6,295 nucleotides of DNA from Elusimicrobiota bacterium (lineage in GTDB: Bacteria > Elusimicrobiota > Elusimicrobia > 2-02-FULL-39-32). The stretch covers positions 1-6,295 of the forward strand of contig JAHFCA010000089.1 in assembly GCA_023249715.1 (NCBI GenBank), written 5' to 3'. This document shows positions 4,781 to 6,295 of the stretch, in pieces. The notes below the pieces were generated by a model that saw only the letters and a list, made by a program, of their open reading frames with translations, searched no databases and was not told the origin of the DNA. Every line of letters starts with the position of its first letter. Position 1 is the first letter of the stretch. The translations under genes and the position numbers were made by a program.

Positions 4781-5851
4781 AGAATCTAGTGAAAGCCTTT
4801 CTCGCGCTAGTTGAATAGCTTCATGCAGTTTTTTCTCAAGCATTTTGCGAGGTGGAAGTTCAGTCATATATTCTGCAACGCGGATTCCACTTTTATCCAG
4901 TTGCAAGAGCTCGATTTCCTCATGATCCTTACCAGCGCATAATATAAGGCCAATTGGTGCATTTTCAGTTGGTTGCTTCTCATACTTTTCTAGCCAACGA
5001 AGATAAAGTTCCATCTGGCCTTTGTATTCCGGTTTAAATCTTCCTAACTTAAGTTCGATTGCTATCAACCGTTTCAGTTTACGGTGGTAAAATAAAAGGT
5101 CAACGTAATAATCCTTACTTCCTACTTGAAGCCTTTTCTGCCTTGCAACAAAAGTGAACCCAACCCCTAACTCCAATATAAAATTTTCCATTTCACGTAG
5201 AATAGCGGACTCAACATCCTTTTCTTGATAAGCTCCTTTAAGTCCCAAAAAGTCCAAGAAGTAAGGATCGCGGAAAACTAAGTCTGGGGTGAGTTTATCC
5301 TCAACTCTTAACTTCTTTATTTCCAGTGCAGCAAGCTTAGCTGGTTTTTTCGATAAGGCTGTGCGTTCATACAGCATACTATCAATTTTTTCTCTAAGCC
5401 TACGAACACTCCATTGTTCAATTCTGCACATTTCTGCATAGAAATCTCGTTGTAGAGAATTATTAAACCGTATAATTTCTATAAAATGCGACCAACCTAA
5501 TTGTGCCGACAGTGTCGTCACAATCTTTTGATCTATAAATGACTTTGAAAACTGAACCATCCTAGAAAGATTACGAGAACTAAAACCTTGACCATACTCA
5601 GGAAGTAATTTTGCCGACACTGTCGGCAAAATCTTCTCTCCATATTCCGCCCGCTTATTATTGAGAATATCTTGCTGAATTCTATTGCCAATACTCCAAT
5701 AAAGCAGAACGAGTCCCGCATTCACTGTTTGGGCAACATGCCTATGAGCAGAGAAAATTAGAAGCTGAATATCTCCAACTAATTTTGTTATAGAAGGTTC
5801 AATAGTTATGTCTTTGGTATGAGCTACAATACTATTTCTATTTTTTCCCAT
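4766..5851 (-). CDS. yhcG: YhcG/DUF1016 family PD-(D/E)XK nuclease
   Basis: A 361-residue protein of the usual family length. The N-terminal DUF1016 part (about 22-160) has the hallmark blocks NAGLVLLYWSIGNRI (44-58), LPEYGQGFSSRNLSRMVQF (83-101) and LGWSHFIEIIR (118-128). The C-terminal nuclease part (about 185-345) has DPYFLDFLGL (195-204), then the active-site series Asp251 (YYVDLLFYHR), Glu266 and Lys268 (IELKLG), and Glu/Gln-rich QMELYLRWLEKYE (279-291). The metal-binding D-ExK core is intact, so it is probably active on DNA. Family members sit near restriction or other accessory genes, with poorly known roles. The start, ATG 5851, has AGGG six bases upstream, and a good promoter lies at 5909-5937. 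It stands alone here. Residues 74-82 and 110-118 repeat each other and are encoded by palindromic DNA (separate entries). Confidence 0.92.
   Translation of the reverse strand: MGKNRNSIVAHTKDITIEPSITKLVGDIQLLIFSAHRHVAQTVNAGLVLLYWSIGNRIQQDILNNKRAEYGEKILPTVSAKLLPEYGQGFSSRNLSRMVQFSKSFIDQKIVTTLSAQLGWSHFIEIIRFNNSLQRDFYAEMCRIEQWSVRRLREKIDSMLYERTALSKKPAKLAALEIKKLRVEDKLTPDLVFRDPYFLDFLGLKGAYQEKDVESAILREMENFILELGVGFTFVARQKRLQVGSKDYYVDLLFYHRKLKRLIAIELKLGRFKPEYKGQMELYLRWLEKYEKQPTENAPIGLILCAGKDHEEIELLQLDKSGIRVAEYMTELPPRKMLEKKLHEAIQLARERLSLDSKKKY
5500..5524. repeat. Palindrome copy B inside yhcG
   Basis: A 25-bp inverted repeat centred on 5512, with 11 of 12 arm positions paired (mismatch 5506/5518) and core CGACA-G-TGTCG. 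Read on the minus strand it encodes IVTTLSAQL (residues 110-118). It matches copy A at 21 of 25 positions on the minus strand. Confidence 0.8.
5608..5632. repeat. Palindrome copy A inside yhcG
   Basis: A 25-bp inverted repeat centred on 5620, with all 12 arm positions paired and core CCGACA-C-TGTCGG. Read on the minus strand it encodes ILPTVSAKL (residues 74-82). Its centre lies 108 bp, exactly 36 codons, from that of copy B. Confidence 0.85.
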
Positions 5852-5908
5852 TTATAACCCTATTTATAGCTAACATATTTTTTTGTTTTTCCTTCTTCTT
5901 TCTGAGGA

Positions 5909-5937
5909 ATTATAAGAATTAGGTTGAGATATGACAA
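5909..5937 (-). promoter_or_regulatory. Predicted sigma70-type promoter of yhcG
   Basis: On the minus strand, TTGTCA (5937-5932) and TATAAT (5914-5909) are separated by exactly 17 bases: five of six and six of six consensus matches. Transcription would start near 5902, giving a leader of about 50 bases before ATG 5851. This separates yhcG from the S1-domain gene upstream on the same strand. Confidence 0.6.
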
Positions 5938-6023
5938 GCCATCCTAGACGAATCATTTTTTGTTCAGATTTATTTTTTTAATGCTTTTTAAATTACAGGA
6001 AGAGGCGGGAAGAAGAAAGGCGC

Positions 6024-6295
6024 TTACGGTTCAAACAACTGGCTAAGAGATGTCCCGTGAACCTTGGAATATTTTTGCTGCGCGGACCGCTGCAGTTCTC
6101 TTTCGAGCTGGGAAATAGAAATCTGAATTCTTTTTTCTTTGGAATCTACCACTGTAATAATGCCTTCGACGGCTTCCCCCACCTGAATCACCTCTTCGGG
6201 AGTGTTAAATTTCTCGCTCGAAATTTCTGAATAGGGAATAAATCCTTCCACTTCCTCCCCCAAATCCACATAAGCGCCGGCTTCGACTATTTTTA
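6024..6295 (-). CDS. rpsA: S1-domain protein, probably 30S ribosomal protein S1, C-terminal part only
   Basis: The minus-strand frame is open to the window edge; about 90 C-terminal residues are visible, so the start lies outside. 'KIVEAGAYVDLGEEVEGFIP' followed by 'YSEIS' is the heart of an S1 RNA-binding (OB-fold) repeat (family pattern: GAfVdlg..veGliH.SEiS). 'GEAVEGIITVVDSKEKRIQI' then 'SISQLE' is its second half. A charged tail ending 'TSLSQLFEP' follows. S1 binds mRNA upstream of the start codon and helps load it on the small ribosomal subunit. A terminal S1 repeat with a short tail fits RpsA, but other multi-S1 proteins cannot be excluded from this piece. The GTG at 6269 is internal, since conserved domain residues lie before it. 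No clear terminator follows, though the region after the stop is T-rich on the plus strand. Confidence 0.7.
   Translation of the reverse strand, partial: KIVEAGAYVDLGEEVEGFIPYSEISSEKFNTPEEVIQVGEAVEGIITVVDSKEKRIQISISQLERELQRSAQQKYSKVHGTSLSQLFEP

Noticed and set aside
5533..5721. 62-residue minus-strand frame inside yhcG
   Set aside because: Shadow frame; its content comes from the conserved DUF1016 reading.
5940..6023. Terminator for the S1-domain gene
   Set aside because: T- and A-rich runs are present but no stem of useful length could be paired on the minus strand.

Overview
The window comes from a bacterium with moderately AT-rich DNA. The sequence alone does not fix its lineage. A SCO1 copper-chaperone domain joined to a DUF420 (CtaM-like) membrane domain points to aerobic respiration with a heme-copper cytochrome oxidase. 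The rest is a mix of metabolic, ribosomal and accessory genes, as in an ordinary chromosome carrying a small toxin-antitoxin (TA) island.

Layout. (a) 1-588 (+): the 3' part of a DUF1338 gene (family of the 2-oxoadipate dioxygenase/decarboxylase HglS), cut by the window edge. (b) About 589-1625 (+): an AT-rich accessory stretch with two TA loci. The first is broken: a small antitoxin gene with a TTG start runs directly into a short C-terminal remnant of a ParE/RelE-type toxin. The second looks complete: a BrnT-type toxin (DUF497) overlapping a small 'YDFSKGxRGKY' antitoxin. (c) 1709-4702 (+): a tightly packed four-gene operon with every junction overlapping. It encodes an ABC ATPase, an ABC-2 permease, a SCO1-DUF420 fusion protein and a small thioredoxin-like [2Fe-2S] ferredoxin, and ends at a likely intrinsic terminator. 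(d) 4766-5851 (-): a convergent YhcG/DUF1016 PD-(D/E)XK nuclease gene with its own good promoter. (e) 6024-6295 (-): the C-terminal S1 domain of a protein that is probably ribosomal protein S1, cut by the window edge.

How the genes work together. The four-gene operon is the most coherent unit. The SCO1 and DUF420 domains both belong to cytochrome oxidase assembly, so the coupled ABC-2 transporter and ferredoxin may serve the same process; its substrate cannot be read from the sequence. The BrnT-type pair is probably a self-regulated addiction module. The YhcG gene is a stand-alone nuclease of a family often found near restriction or other accessory loci. It carries two near-identical 25-bp palindromes that encode a repeated nonapeptide.

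I see no tRNA, rRNA, CRISPR array, insertion sequence or riboswitch. The best leads are the SCO1-DUF420 fusion in an ABC-transporter operon, the deletion-scarred ParE locus beside an intact TA pair, and the paired palindromes inside yhcG.
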